Positions 34,792 through 44,404 are shown, counted from the stretch's first letter. The stretch: 64,000 bases of DNA from Paeniglutamicibacter sulfureus (GCF_030512175.1 NZ_JAULBL010000002.1:1982149-2046148), one strand, 5' to 3'. Translations and numbers: made by a program. Notes: generated by a model from the letters alone, not told the origin.

Positions 34792-35453
34792 ACCAACCGC
34801 AGATCCGCGTGGCGCTGGTCGATGACCAGCAACTTTTTCGTTCCGGCCTGGCGGTGATCATCGGCGCCCAGCCCGACATGGCCGTGGTGGCGCAGGCAAC
34901 CGACGGCACCGAGGCCCTGGGCGCGATCGCCGTCCACGAACCCGACGTGGTGCTGATGGACGTACAGATGTCGCCGATGGGCGGCGTCGAGGCCACCCGC
35001 AAGATCTTCGAGGACGCGACGGGCCGCTTCGATAAGCTCCCGAAGGTCATCATGCTCACGACCTTCGACTGGGACGAACATGCCGCCACCGCGATCCGGC
35101 ACGGGGCCAGCGGCTTCATCCTCAAGGACAGCACTCCCGAGTTCGTTTGCGAATCGATTCGCGCGGTCAACGGCGGCAACGCAGTGATCGCCCCGCAGTC
35201 CCTGGCCGCGCTGTTGCGCGACGAGCCGGTACCGGTGCCCGAGGTTCCCCTGCCCTACCTGGAGCTGACCGAGCGGGAGCGGGAGGTGTTCGCCGCCGTG
35301 GCGTTGGGGCTGACCAACCAAGAGATCTCCGAGAAGCTGTTCCTGGGCGGATCAACGGTCAAGACCCACATCGGGGCGATCCTGCGCAAGCTCGAGCTAC
35401 GCGACCGGGTGCAGATCGTGGTCTATTCCTACGAAAACTGCATCGGCCGCTAG
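34776..35453 (+). CDS. Response regulator, NarL/LuxR family
   Basis: A 225-residue regulator. Receiver domain residues 9-135: acidic pair VDDQQLFRSGL, phosphoacceptor Asp62 in VVLMDVQMSP, Thr in LTTFDWDEH and Lys in GFILKDSTPE. C-terminal LuxR helix-turn-helix, residues 155-215: LTEREREVFAAVALGLTNQE and GGSTVKTHIGAIL. ATG 34776 overlaps the kinase by 16 bases; TTG 34788 is a possible alternative giving a 4-base overlap. Target genes unknown. A strong hairpin follows about 125 bases later. Confidence 0.93.
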   Translation: MDHPLNQPQIRVALVDDQQLFRSGLAVIIGAQPDMAVVAQATDGTEALGAIAVHEPDVVLMDVQMSPMGGVEATRKIFEDATGRFDKLPKVIMLTTFDWDEHAATAIRHGASGFILKDSTPEFVCESIRAVNGGNAVIAPQSLAALLRDEPVPVPEVPLPYLELTEREREVFAAVALGLTNQEISEKLFLGGSTVKTHIGAILRKLELRDRVQIVVYSYENCIGR

Positions 35454-35577
35454 GCTCAATCCGCTCATTGCCGCTTGAATGTAGTGCGTATCACGCCCCG
35501 GAAATGACGGTCCCGGGGTGCAAGGGATGTAGTGTTCATGGAAGCCAATGCACCTTTTCTCAAAGGGGCGGCGGTTA

Positions 35578-35612
35578 GGCCCCCACAGAGATTCGCCGTC
35601 ACTGTGGGGGCC
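35578..35612. terminator. Hairpin terminator between the two-component operon and the sigma gene
   Basis: GGCCCCCACAG (35578-35588) pairs perfectly with CTGTGGGGGCC (35602-35612), loop of 13 bases. It covers the stop codon of the leftward sigma gene, whose last codons therefore lie within the hairpin. Confidence 0.75.
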
Positions 35613-36864
35613 GTCCTAATTCCCCCGAAGACCTGGATTGAAGGTCCTCCGCCTTCGCCCGGAAGACTGCGCCCATGCGCCTGTTACCGACCAGCGAGGC
35701 CGCCAGCAGGAATTCGGCCACGGCTTCGGGGTTGCATCCCAATCGGGCCAGCAATTCCCCGCGCACGCTCGGCAATAAATGCGAACTGGCCAGTGCCCCC
35801 TGCTGTGCCAAGTGGTCGACGATGCGCAGGGCCGCATCCGGTCCTTCGGTCATCGAGACCGCCACTGCCCGATTCAGCTCGACGACGGGTCCCGGCGCAA
35901 GGCTGCACAAGGCCCCATAGAGCAGCACAATCCTGTCCCAGTCGGTTTCCCCGACGCTCCGTGCCACGGCGTGGCATTCGGCGATGGCCGCCTGGAGGGC
36001 ATAGAAGCCCCGACCGTGCCGCAGTGCATCGGCACGTTCCAACGCCCGGCGCCCCCGCATGATCTGCGAGTGGTCCCAGCGCGAACGATCCTGGTCGGCC
36101 AGAAGGATCGGGCTGCCGTCCCGGGAGATCCTGGCTGAAAACCGCGAGGCCTGGATCTCCATCAACGCCACCAGCCCGGCGACCTCCGGCTCCCGGGGAA
36201 GCAGTCCGAGCAGGACCCGGCCCAGGCGCAGCGCCTCGTTGGCCAGCTCGCGGCGGATCAGGTCGTCGCCGGCCGTGGCGGCGTAGCCCTCGGTGAACAC
36301 GAGGTAGATCACCGCCAGCACCGCCGACAGGCGTTCGCCCCACGCCTGCGCCTCCGGGGCCTCGAACGGTATTTTGGCCGCGGCGAGCGTCTTTTTGGCA
36401 CGCACGATCCGTTGCTGCACGGTGGCCACGGGCACCAGCATCATCCGGGCAATTTCCTCGGTCCGCAGCCCGCCCACGACGCGCAGTGTCAGCGCAACCT
36501 GAGCCTCACGGGACAGCACCGGATGGCAGGCGGTGAAGACCAGACGCAACACGTCGTCGTCGATGGGCTCCCAAGCTTGCTCGGTCGATTCCCGGAGGTT
36601 CCGGGCCAACTCCCGCTGGCGTTCATAGAGCCTGGTCGTCCGGCGCCACGCATCGATGGCCTTTCGCTTGGCCACCGCGGTGATCTAGGCGCCGGCATTT
36701 TTTGGGATCCCCTCGCCGGGCCATTGCGCGAGCGCATCAACCAGTGCTTCTTGGGCGAGGTCCTCCGCCTGTCCAAGGTCGCCTGTCATCTTGGCCAAGG
36801 TTGCAACAATGCGCGCACCCTCGATGCGCCAGAGCGCGTCAAGGGTGCGTTGGGTGTCTGCCAT
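35599..36864 (-). pseudogene. ECF sigma factor gene (COG4941, SigI/SnpA-like) interrupted by an in-frame amber codon
   Basis: Reading from ATG 36864: MADTQRTLDALWRIEG, then ARIVATLAKMTGDLGQAEDL and EALVDALAQWPGEGIPKNAGA, followed by TAG at 36687-36685, and in the same frame ITAVAKRKAIDAWRR and the whole remainder (region 2.4, region 4 VALTLRVVGGLRTEEIARMM and the large C-terminal TPR-like domain). The family consensus at the TAG is NPGAWL, so TGG has become TAG. The combined 422 codons equal the normal family length. The gene sits 33 bases after the YCII gene, its usual partner. Whether it is dead, read through, or a base error cannot be decided here. A GTG at 36675 might restart a form lacking the first 63 residues. 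Confidence 0.85.
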
Positions 36865-36897
36865 GCCTGCCTTCCGGGGGTGGCCTGGGCTTCGGGT

Positions 36898-37323
36898 TTA
36901 CGGCTGTCCGAGTTCCTCGCGCCAGACCTCTTCCTTCTTGAGGTATTCGTTGTCGGCAAAGTCCTCGAAATCCGACATGTCGGTGAGGCGGCGGACCTCG
37001 AGCTTGGCGCCGGCGCCCAGTGGCGCCCGGCTGGCCCACTCCACGGCTTCCTCCTTGCTGGAGACCTGGAGGATCCAGAAGCCGTTGAACAGCTCGTGGA
37101 CTTCCCCATAGGGGCCGTCGGTGACGATCGGGGTTTCCTCCGAGAAGTCGACGACGAAGGCCTCGCTGAGGTCATCGGAAAGCCCCTCTCCGGCCAGCAG
37201 CACACCCGCCTTGATCAGGGATTCGTTGTAGGCGCCCATGGCATTGATGATCTCGTTGAAGTCCGCCTTCTCGTAGGCTTCCTTGGCGGCCTGGGTCGAG
37301 CGCATGATCAGCATGAATTTCAT
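36898..37323 (-). CDS. YCII-related domain protein (DGPF domain)
   Basis: A 141-residue ferredoxin-like-fold protein with the signature VTDGPYGEVHELFNGFWILQV (DGPF-type) and an N-terminal MKFMLIMRSTQAAKEAYEKA. In actinobacteria these genes are almost always followed by a COG4941 ECF sigma factor, as here (33 bases apart), and are thought to act with it; no biochemical role is established. ATG 37323 has AAGGAG 7-12 bases before it; the extension to 37356 is not needed. A promoter-like TTGAAA/CGATAT pair lies about 70 bases upstream. Confidence 0.88.
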   Translation of the reverse strand: MKFMLIMRSTQAAKEAYEKADFNEIINAMGAYNESLIKAGVLLAGEGLSDDLSEAFVVDFSEETPIVTDGPYGEVHELFNGFWILQVSSKEEAVEWASRAPLGAGAKLEVRRLTDMSDFEDFADNEYLKKEEVWREELGQP

Positions 37324-37394
37324 GGTGTTCTCCTTGGGGTTCGGGAAGGCGCGCAAATACGTCCTTCACTCATTACATCGAACGGGAGCCACCG

Positions 37395-37424
37395 ATATCG
37401 ACAGGTGAGCGAAAAAACTTTCAA
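37395..37424 (-). promoter_or_regulatory. Possible promoter of the YCII/sigma operon
   Basis: On the minus strand TTGAAA (complement of 37419-37424), 18 bases, CGATAT (37395-37400), about 70 bases before ATG 37323. The -35 is good and the -10 is fair. A T-run lies between them. Confidence 0.4.
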
Positions 37425-37641
37425 GAACTTTGGAAGGCGTTCGATTCCGCGTGCATGTGGTGCCGGAAGGAGGATGCCCAGGGCGGCCGGGAGGGGATGT
37501 TGGGTGCCTGGCAGCGCATCGGATACCTTATGCGGGCTCCGCAGCCTGAACGAGTGAGGGGACGTTCCCTGAAGATACTGCCGGCCAGAAGCCGCATTGG
37601 CCCAAACGTGCAGGCCAGGGCACCGTGGTGTCGGAAACAAC

Positions 37642-37684
37642 AAAAAAGTCGCCGTCTCCCGTTGAAACCGGGAAACAGCGACTC
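37642..37684 (-). terminator. Intrinsic terminator of tRNA-Arg
   Basis: Reading along the tRNA strand: AGTCGCTGTTTCCCG, a loop, then CGGGAGACGGCGACT and six T. The stem is nearly perfect with two small bulges. It starts 7 bases after the tRNA CCA end. Confidence 0.85.
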
Positions 37685-37690
37685 TTGCTT

Positions 37691-37766
37691 TGGTGCCCTC
37701 GAAAGGATTCGAACCTTCGACCTTCCGCTCCGGAGGCGGACGCTCTATCCCCTGAGCTACGAGGGC
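37691..37766 (-). tRNA. tRNA-Arg (anticodon CCG)
   Basis: Complement of 37766-37691 folds as a full cloverleaf: acceptor GCCCTCG/CGAGGGC, D-arm GCTC/GAGC, anticodon arm TCCGC-CTCCGGA-GCGGA giving anticodon CCG (reads CGG), variable AGGTC, T-arm with TTCGAAT loop, discriminator A and an encoded CCA. It is followed at once by an intrinsic terminator and stands back to back with argS, the synthetase that charges it. Confidence 0.97.
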
Positions 37767-37966
37767 GTTGCCGGAAATCAACAACCAATTTCATGCTTTC
37801 TGAAACATTTTCCGGCTGGGAACGTAGACGAGCTTAGCAGGTGTGAAGCGGTGAATGACAAATTGGGCTTTCAGCGCTGCGGGGAGGCGCCCAAATACGC
37901 ATCTGATGTGTGCGACGCCGCGCCGTCACATCGTCCAATGGGGTCCGTGCCCCCGGTTATCCTTGA

Positions 37967-39610
37967 GTGGTGACTCCTGAAGAACTCTCCACAGCCATTT
38001 CCGCTTGCCTCCGCGACGCAGTCGACGCCGGCCAGATTTCCGTCGACGTGCCCGAGAATGTGCGAGTGGAGCGACCGAAGAGTCGCGAGCACGGGGATTG
38101 GGCCACCAACATCGCCCTGCAGCTGGGCAAGAAGGCCGGGATGAACCCGCGCGACTTCGCCCAGGTCCTGGCCACCCGCTTGGCGGAATCGGCCGGAGTA
38201 GCCGGAGTCGAGATCGCCGGACCGGGCTTCCTGAACATCACCCTCGAGGCTGGTGCCGCCGGGGGGCTGGCCAAGGCCATCGTCGAGGCCGGCACCGAGT
38301 ACGGCAAGAACGATGCCCTGGTGGGCCACCAGATCAACATGGAGTTCGTCTCCGCGAACCCCACCGGACCGCTGCACATCGGCCACACCCGCTGGGCAGC
38401 CCTGGGTGACTCGATCGCCCGCGTGCTCAAGGCCAGCGGTGCCACCGTCACGTCCGAGTACTACATCAACGACGCCGGCAACCAGATGAACATCTTTGCC
38501 CTGTCGGTCTACAACCGACTGCATGGCCTGCCGGTTCCGGAGGGCGGCTACCCCGGTGCATACATCAAGGAACTGGCCGATGCCGTGGCCAAGGCGCACC
38601 CGGACATTCGATCGCTCACCCAGGAAGCCGCGCTGCCGATCGTCCGCCATGCCGCCTACGTGGCGCAGATGGCCGACATCAAGGAGACCCTGAACGACTT
38701 CGGCGTCGAGTTCGACGTTTTCTTCTCCGAACAGGAACTGCACGCCGGGGGAGCCGTCGAGGATGCCGTGGCGCGCCTGCGCGAACAGGGCCACATCGAC
38801 GACACCGACGGTGCCGTGTGGCTGCGCACCACGGACTTCGGAGACGACAAGGACCGCGTGCTGATCCGTGCCAACGGCGAGCCGACGTACTTCGCCGCCG
38901 ACGCCGCCTACTACCTGTCCAAGAAGGACCGCGGCTTCACCGAGAAAATCTACCTGCTCGGCGCCGACCACCACGGCTACGTCAACCGCCTCAAGGCCAT
39001 CGCGGCCGCGGCCGGCGACGATCCCAAGGTCAACATCGAGGTGCTGATCGGCCAGCTGATCTCGGTCAACGGCGCCCGCCTGTCCAAGCGTGCCGGCAAC
39101 ATCATCGAGCTGCGCGACCTGATCGACTGGCTCGGCGCCGATGCGCTGCGCTACTCGCTGGGCCGCTACCCGGCCGATTCGCCGATGACCATCGACCCGG
39201 AGCAGCTGAAGAAGAACACCAACGACAACCCGGTGTTCTACGTCCAGTACGCCCACGCCCGCTCCCGCGCCGCCAGCCGCAACGCGGTGGAAAAGGGCGT
39301 GGAACGCACCGACTTCGATGCGACGCTGCTCACCCACGAGACCGAGAACGACCTGCTCGCGGCCCTTGGCCAGTTCCCCTCGGTCGTCGCCCAGGCGGCA
39401 ACCCACCGCGAACCGCACCGCGTGGCCCGCCACGTCGAGCTGCTCGCCGGCGCCTACCACTCCTGGTACGCGGCCTGCCGCGTGACCCCCGTGGGCGACG
39501 GCGCCGTCGAGCCCATCCACCGCACCCGCCTGTGGCTCAATGACGCCACCACCCAGGTCCTGGCCAACGGCCTGGGACTGCTGGGCGTCTCGGCCCCGGA
39601 AAAGATGTAA
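37967..39610 (+). CDS. argS: Arginyl-tRNA synthetase
   Basis: A 547-residue class I synthetase. The N-terminal Add1 domain (1-85) contains ENVRVERPKSREHGDWATN; the signature HIGH is in GPLHIGHTRWAALGDSI; the KMSKS equivalent is degenerate (NGARLSKRAGN), which is normal for ArgRS; the DALR anticodon-binding domain occupies about the last 120 residues. Start GTG 37967 or 37970 (adjacent GTG codons). It heads a rightward block argS-lysA-hom-thrC-thrB, and argS-lysA adjacency is conserved in corynebacteria. The stop is 6 bases before the lysA start. Confidence 0.97.
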   Translation: MVTPEELSTAISACLRDAVDAGQISVDVPENVRVERPKSREHGDWATNIALQLGKKAGMNPRDFAQVLATRLAESAGVAGVEIAGPGFLNITLEAGAAGGLAKAIVEAGTEYGKNDALVGHQINMEFVSANPTGPLHIGHTRWAALGDSIARVLKASGATVTSEYYINDAGNQMNIFALSVYNRLHGLPVPEGGYPGAYIKELADAVAKAHPDIRSLTQEAALPIVRHAAYVAQMADIKETLNDFGVEFDVFFSEQELHAGGAVEDAVARLREQGHIDDTDGAVWLRTTDFGDDKDRVLIRANGEPTYFAADAAYYLSKKDRGFTEKIYLLGADHHGYVNRLKAIAAAAGDDPKVNIEVLIGQLISVNGARLSKRAGNIIELRDLIDWLGADALRYSLGRYPADSPMTIDPEQLKKNTNDNPVFYVQYAHARSRAASRNAVEKGVERTDFDATLLTHETENDLLAALGQFPSVVAQAATHREPHRVARHVELLAGAYHSWYAACRVTPVGDGAVEPIHRTRLWLNDATTQVLANGLGLLGVSAPEKM

Positions 39611-39616
39611 GGAACC

Positions 39617-41038
39617 ATGACCTCTTCACCACTTGCCCCGACCTGGCTGTCCCTGCCCACCGATGTCAATGCGCTGCGCCCGATCGAATGGGCCGCCGGC
39701 GTCGCCCGCTCCGAAAGCGGCGAACTCGCCGTGCAGAACCTGTTGGTCAGCGACCTGGCCAAGGAATTCGGCACCCCACTCTTCGTGCTGGATGAAGACG
39801 ACTTCCGTGCCCGTGCCCGCGGCTTCAAGCAGGCCTTCGACGCCGCGTTCGCCGATCTGTGCGGCGGCGTGGATGTCTACTACGCCGGCAAGGCGTTCCT
39901 GAGCACCGAGGTGGCCCGCTGGGTCACCTCCGAGGGCCTGCGCCTGGACACCTGCTCCGGCGGGGAAATGGCCGTGGCCCGCGTCGCCGGCGTGCCGGCC
40001 GCCAACCTCTCGCTGCACGGGAACAACAAGTCGGCCACCGAAATCCGCACCGCGCTGGAGGCCGACCTGGGCCGCATCGTCATCGACTCGCTGGACGAGC
40101 TCGAGCGCGTGGCACTGCTGGCGCGCGAGACCGGCAAGCGCGCCAATGTGATGCTGCGCCTGACCCCCGGCGTGCACGCCAGCACCCACGAGTTCATTGC
40201 CACCGCGCACGAGGACCAGAAGTTCGGCCTCTCGATGATCCCGGTGGGCGATGACGCTTCCCCCGCTGCGGCCGCGGTCGCCTTCGCGCTGGGTCACCCG
40301 GAGCTGAACCTGCTGGGCCTGCACGCGCACATCGGCTCGCAGATCTTCGAGGCCGAGGGCTTCGCGCTGGCCGCGCAGAAGATGCTCGGCTTCCTGGCAC
40401 AGGTCAGGAAGGACCACGGCGTCGAGCTGCCCGAGCTGGACTTGGGCGGCGGCTATGGCATCGCCTACACCGAGGTCGACACCCCGCGCGAACCGGCGGT
40501 GCTGGCTGCCGCCATGGCAGAGGTCGTGGGCAGCACCGCTGCCGAACTGGGCCTGAAGGTCCCGCGGATCTCCATCGAGCCGGGCCGCGCCATCGCCGGC
40601 CCCTCCACCTTCACCCTCTACGAGGCCGGGGTGCGCAAGTCGGTCCAGGTCGAGACCGGGGACGGCACCCTGGTGCCCCGCCGCTACGTGTCGGTTGACG
40701 GCGGCATGAGCGACAACGCCCGACCGGTGCTTTACGACGCCGACTACACCGCGGTGCTGGCCGGCCGTGTGACGGAAAGTGAACCGATTATTTCACGTGT
40801 GGTTGGGAAACATTGCGAGTCCGGTGACATAGTCGTACGGGACGTTTACCTGCCCGAGGATGTTGCCGCCGGCGACCTTTTGGCCGTTCCGGGAACCGGG
40901 GCCTATTGCTGGGCCCTGTCGAGCAACTACAACTACCTGGGTCGCCCGGGCGTGGTTGCAGTGCGCAATGGCGCGGTCCGCGCCATCATCCGCAGGGAAA
41001 CCGAAGCCGATCTGTTGGCCCGCGATTTGGGAGCATAG
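39617..41038 (+). CDS. lysA: Diaminopimelate decarboxylase
   Basis: A 473-residue PLP enzyme of the alanine racemase/ornithine decarboxylase fold, catalysing the last step of lysine synthesis. The PLP lysine is in DVYYAGKAFLSTEVARWV; later HGNNKS, GLHAHIGSQIF, LDLGGGYGIAYTE, EPGRAIAGPS and the catalytic Cys region KHCESGDIVV are seen in order. ATG 39617 with AAGGAAC before it. It lies between argS and hom, the conserved actinobacterial arrangement that links lysine and threonine branches of the aspartate pathway. Confidence 0.97.
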   Translation: MTSSPLAPTWLSLPTDVNALRPIEWAAGVARSESGELAVQNLLVSDLAKEFGTPLFVLDEDDFRARARGFKQAFDAAFADLCGGVDVYYAGKAFLSTEVARWVTSEGLRLDTCSGGEMAVARVAGVPAANLSLHGNNKSATEIRTALEADLGRIVIDSLDELERVALLARETGKRANVMLRLTPGVHASTHEFIATAHEDQKFGLSMIPVGDDASPAAAAVAFALGHPELNLLGLHAHIGSQIFEAEGFALAAQKMLGFLAQVRKDHGVELPELDLGGGYGIAYTEVDTPREPAVLAAAMAEVVGSTAAELGLKVPRISIEPGRAIAGPSTFTLYEAGVRKSVQVETGDGTLVPRRYVSVDGGMSDNARPVLYDADYTAVLAGRVTESEPIISRVVGKHCESGDIVVRDVYLPEDVAAGDLLAVPGTGAYCWALSSNYNYLGRPGVVAVRNGAVRAIIRRETEADLLARDLGA

Positions 41039-41046
41039 AAATACAC

Positions 41047-42333
41047 GTGAAAACACTGAAGGTGGCCCTGCTTGGCTGCGGCAACGTCGGGTCCCAGGTG
41101 GCACGCATCCTCTTGGACCATTCCGATGTGCTGGCCGACCGCGCCGGCGCCAAGCTTGAACTCGCCGGCATCGCCGTGCGCAGCCTCGAGACCAAGCGCG
41201 ACGCGGCGATTCCCGCGGAATTGTTGACCACCGACGCACCCGCACTGGTCGACGGCGCCGACATCGTCATCGAGTTGCTGGGCGGCCTGGAACCGGCCGG
41301 CGAACTGATCCGCCGGGCGCTGGCCCGCGGTGCCTCGGTCGTCACCGGCAACAAGGCACTGCTCGCTGCCCAAGGCGCCGAACTCAACGCGCTGGCCTTC
41401 GAGTCCGGCGCCCAGCTGCGCTACGAGGCAGCCGTCGGCGGGGCCATCCCGATCCTGCGCCCGATCTCCGATTCCCTCTCCGGGGACCGGATCAACAAGA
41501 TCATGGGCATTGTCAACGGCACCACCAACTTCATCCTCGACGCGATGGACACCACCGGTGCCCAGTTCGACGACGTGCTCGCCGAGGCCCAGGCCCTGGG
41601 CTATGCCGAGGCCGACCCGACCGCCGACGTGGCAGGGCACGACGCCGCCGCGAAGGCGGCGATCCTCGCCTCCCTGGCCTTCCACACCGACTTTGCCTAC
41701 GCCGACGTGCACTGCGAGGGGATCACCAAGATCACCGCCACCGACGTCGCCGCCGCCAAGGAGGCCGGCATGGTCATCAAGCTGCTGGCCATCGCCGAAC
41801 GCACCCAGGACGGCATCGGCGTGCGCGTGCACCCGACGCTGCTGCGCCGCACCCATCCGCTGGCCGCCGTCCACGGCGCCTTCAACGCGGTCTTCGTCGA
41901 GGCGGAAAACGCCGGCGAGCTGATGTTCTACGGCGCCGGCGCAGGCGGGGCACCCACTGCCTCCGCCGTCATGGGCGACACCGTTTCGGTGGCCAGGCGC
42001 GTGGTCTCCGGCGGTCCACTGCCGGCCATCGCCGCGCAGCAATCGGTCAAGGCGCTCGCGTTCGACGAGATCTCGACCAGCTACTGGATCGGCCTGCGCG
42101 TCTCGGACGAGCCCGGCGTGCTTGCAGCCATCGCCGCGATCTTCGCGGAGAACACCGTCTCCATCGAGGCGCTGCGCCAGTCGATCATCGAAGAAAACCA
42201 CGGCGGGTCCGCCGAGCTGCGCATCGTGACCCACCGCTCCACCGAGTCCTCGCTGGCCGCCGTCGTGGCCGCCGTCGCCGACTTGGATGCCGTCCAAGAA
42301 GTAACCTCTGTCCTGCGAGTTGAAGGAAACTAA
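41047..42333 (+). CDS. hom: Homoserine dehydrogenase
   Basis: A 428-residue NAD(P)-dependent enzyme turning aspartate semialdehyde to homoserine. The N-terminal Rossmann motif is LLGCGNVGSQVA; the catalytic region contains YEAAVGGAIPILRPISDSLSG and GIVNGTTNFILDAM; a C-terminal ACT domain (ISTSYWIGLRVSDEPG onward) is the threonine-sensing part, so feedback inhibition is expected. Start GTG 41047, 8 bases after lysA; the ribosome-binding site is weak. The stop TAA directly abuts the thrC start, with no base between. Confidence 0.95.
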   Translation: MKTLKVALLGCGNVGSQVARILLDHSDVLADRAGAKLELAGIAVRSLETKRDAAIPAELLTTDAPALVDGADIVIELLGGLEPAGELIRRALARGASVVTGNKALLAAQGAELNALAFESGAQLRYEAAVGGAIPILRPISDSLSGDRINKIMGIVNGTTNFILDAMDTTGAQFDDVLAEAQALGYAEADPTADVAGHDAAAKAAILASLAFHTDFAYADVHCEGITKITATDVAAAKEAGMVIKLLAIAERTQDGIGVRVHPTLLRRTHPLAAVHGAFNAVFVEAENAGELMFYGAGAGGAPTASAVMGDTVSVARRVVSGGPLPAIAAQQSVKALAFDEISTSYWIGLRVSDEPGVLAAIAAIFAENTVSIEALRQSIIEENHGGSAELRIVTHRSTESSLAAVVAAVADLDAVQEVTSVLRVEGN

Positions 42334-43434
42334 GTGGCCCACCAGTGGCGCGGAGTCATCCGCGAATATGCCGAACGCCTGCCCGTCGACGAAAACACCA
42401 AGGTCATCACCTTGGGCGAGGGCGGTACACCCCTGGTGTTCGCCCCGGCACTGAGCGAGCTCACGGGCTCCGAGGTGTACCTCAAGGTCGAGGGCATGAA
42501 CCCGACCGGTTCCTTCAAGGACCGCGGGATGACCATGGCGATGACCGCAGCGGTCGCCGCCGGCGCCAAGGCAGTTGTCTGCGCATCCACCGGCAACACC
42601 TCCGCCTCCGCCGCCGCCTACGCCACCCAGGCCGGGCTCAAGTGCGCGGTGCTGGTCCCGGACGGCAAGATCTCCATGGGCAAGCTCTCCCAGGCCATCG
42701 CCCACGGCGCCGAGCTGCTGCAGGTCGACGGCAACTTCGACAACTGCCTCGAGGTCGCCCGCAAGCTCAGCGAGAACTACCCGGTGTTCCTGGTGAACTC
42801 GGTGAACCCCGCGCGCATCGAGGGCCAGAAGACCGGCGCCTTCGAGGTCGTCGACTACCTGGGCGACGCCCCCGACTACCACGTGCTTCCGGTGGGCAAC
42901 GCCGGGAACATCACCGCCTACTGGAAGGGCTACAAGGAGTACTCCTCCGAGTACACCACCCAGGCAGGTGACACCCTGGCACCGGTGTCGACCAAGACCC
43001 CGATCATGTGGGGCTTCCAGGCCGCCGGCGCCGCACCCATCGTGCTGGGCCACCCGGTCACCGAACCGGACACCATCGCCACGGCCATCCGCATCGGCAA
43101 CCCCGCGTCCTGGCAGCAGGCCGAAGAGGCCCGCGACGAATCCGGCGGCATCATCGACTCGGTGACGGACGCCGAGATCCTGGCCGCGCACCGCTGGCTG
43201 TCCTCCCGCGAGGGCGTCTTCGTGGAGCCGGGCTCCGCGGCCGGCGTTGCGGGCATCATCAAGCACCACGCCGCGGGCAACGTGCCGGCCGGCAAGAAGA
43301 TCGTCATCACTGTCACCGGCCACGGCCTGAAGGACCCCGACTGGGCCCTGAAGACCGAGGACGGATCGCCGGTCACCCCGACCAAGGTCGAGTTCGATGT
43401 CGTCTCGGTGGCTTCGGCCCTCGGCCTGGCCTAG
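42334..43434 (+). CDS. thrC: Threonine synthase
   Basis: A 366-residue fold-type II PLP enzyme (short bacterial/archaeal type). The PLP lysine is in [41 protein letters not shown] and the phosphate-binding [12 protein letters not shown] follow; [11 protein letters not shown] closes the active site. It makes threonine from O-phosphohomoserine, so its substrate is supplied by thrB downstream. Start GTG 42334 follows directly after the hom stop and GAAGGAAAC serves as ribosome-binding site. The order hom-thrC-thrB is common in actinobacteria. Confidence 0.96.
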   Translation: MAHQWRGVIREYAERLPVDENTKVITLGEGGTPLVFAPALSELTGSEVYLKVEGMNPTGSFKDRGMTMAMTAAVAAGAKAVVCASTGNTSASAAAYATQAGLKCAVLVPDGKISMGKLSQAIAHGAELLQVDGNFDNCLEVARKLSENYPVFLVNSVNPARIEGQKTGAFEVVDYLGDAPDYHVLPVGNAGNITAYWKGYKEYSSEYTTQAGDTLAPVSTKTPIMWGFQAAGAAPIVLGHPVTEPDTIATAIRIGNPASWQQAEEARDESGGIIDSVTDAEILAAHRWLSSREGVFVEPGSAAGVAGIIKHHAAGNVPAGKKIVITVTGHGLKDPDWALKTEDGSPVTPTKVEFDVVSVASALGLA

Positions 43435-43468
43435 CCCCGGCACCGGATACAAAGGGGACCAACGCCTG

Positions 43469-44404
43469 ATGCCGCAGATCCAAGCCGGACAATCCATCGC
43501 CGTGCACGTGCCGGCCACGAGCGCGAACCTGGGGCCCGGCTTCGACGTGCTGGGCCTGGCCCTGTCGGTGTGCGACACCCTGGTGGTGCACACGCAGGCA
43601 GAGTCGGGCGTCAGCGTGTCCATCACCGGGGAGGGGGCGGAAACGCTGCCCACCGACGAGACGCACCTGATTGCCAAGACGATCCTGGAGCGCTGGGCGG
43701 AACTGGGCTTTGAGCCCTGCGGCCTGCGCATCGAGGCGACGAACAACATCCCGCACGGCCGCGGCATGGGATCCAGCGCCGCGGCCATGGTCAGTGCGCT
43801 GGCAGCGGCCAATGCGCTGCTTCCCGCCGACGCGCAGTCGGGCGCCGAGGAAATCTTCCAGGCCGCCTCGCGCTGGGAGGGGCACCCTGACAACGTCGCC
43901 CCGGCCGTGTACGGCGGGTTGACGCTGTCCTGGACCACCGATGCCGGATTCGGCACGCTGCAGGGGGTGCTGCATTCGGACATTGTCCCGGTCATTGCCA
44001 TCCCCGACATCGAGCTGTCCACCGCCGCTGCCCGCGGCCTGCTTCCGGAATCCGTGCCGCACGCCCTTGCAGCGGCCAACGGGGGACGGGTGGGCCTGCT
44101 CATCCACGCATTGGCCCACGAGCCGGCAGCGCTGATGGTCGGCACGGAGGACTTCCTGCACCAAGGGTTCCGCGCCCCTGCCATGGAGCAGAGCGCCGGC
44201 CTCATCGCGCACCTTCGCTCCGCGGGGCATGCAGCCGTGGTCTCCGGGGCCGGTCCCACGGTGTTGGTCCTGAGCAATGGCCAGGACGGTGCGCAGGCGG
44301 CCGCCGCTGCGATTTCCGGTTACGCGGCACGCCACGCCGAAACAACGTGGCGTGTCCGAATTGAGTCAGTACCCCCAACGGGTGTTAGAGTAGAAGTGCT
44401 CTAG
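43469..44404 (+). CDS. thrB: Homoserine kinase
   Basis: A 311-residue GHMP-family kinase: PATSANLGPGFDVLGLALS (substrate-binding motif 1), the ATP-binding motif IPHGRGMGSSAAAMVSAL, and the late motif SGAGPTVLVLS are all present. Produces O-phosphohomoserine for thrC. ATG 43469, preceded by AAAGGGGACC, and 34 bases after thrC. Last gene of the amino acid block; its final codons form part of a hairpin at 44380-44409. Confidence 0.95.
   Translation: MPQIQAGQSIAVHVPATSANLGPGFDVLGLALSVCDTLVVHTQAESGVSVSITGEGAETLPTDETHLIAKTILERWAELGFEPCGLRIEATNNIPHGRGMGSSAAAMVSALAAANALLPADAQSGAEEIFQAASRWEGHPDNVAPAVYGGLTLSWTTDAGFGTLQGVLHSDIVPVIAIPDIELSTAAARGLLPESVPHALAAANGGRVGLLIHALAHEPAALMVGTEDFLHQGFRAPAMEQSAGLIAHLRSAGHAAVVSGAGPTVLVLSNGQDGAQAAAAAISGYAARHAETTWRVRIESVPPTGVRVEVL

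Larger units (their letters stand above)
37324..37690. other. Spacer between YCII gene and tRNA-Arg
   Basis: No gene recognised in about 370 bases. It contains the YCII promoter candidate at 37395-37424 and the tRNA terminator at 37642-37684. An open frame across it on the minus strand runs through the tRNA and is spurious. Confidence 0.5.

Noticed and set aside
37320-37784. Minus-strand frame of 154 codons over the tRNA
   Set aside because: It spans the tRNA and its terminator and has no ribosome-binding site; the tRNA explains the sequence.
39061-39110. Apparent loss of the KMSKS motif in ArgS
   Set aside because: ArgRS often lacks a canonical KMSKS, and the equivalent segment with SKR is present.
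40933-44277. A 1114-codon minus-strand open frame across lysA, hom, thrC and thrB
   Set aside because: Antisense shadow of four well-identified genes, with low-complexity Gly/Asp/Val composition and no recognisable domain.
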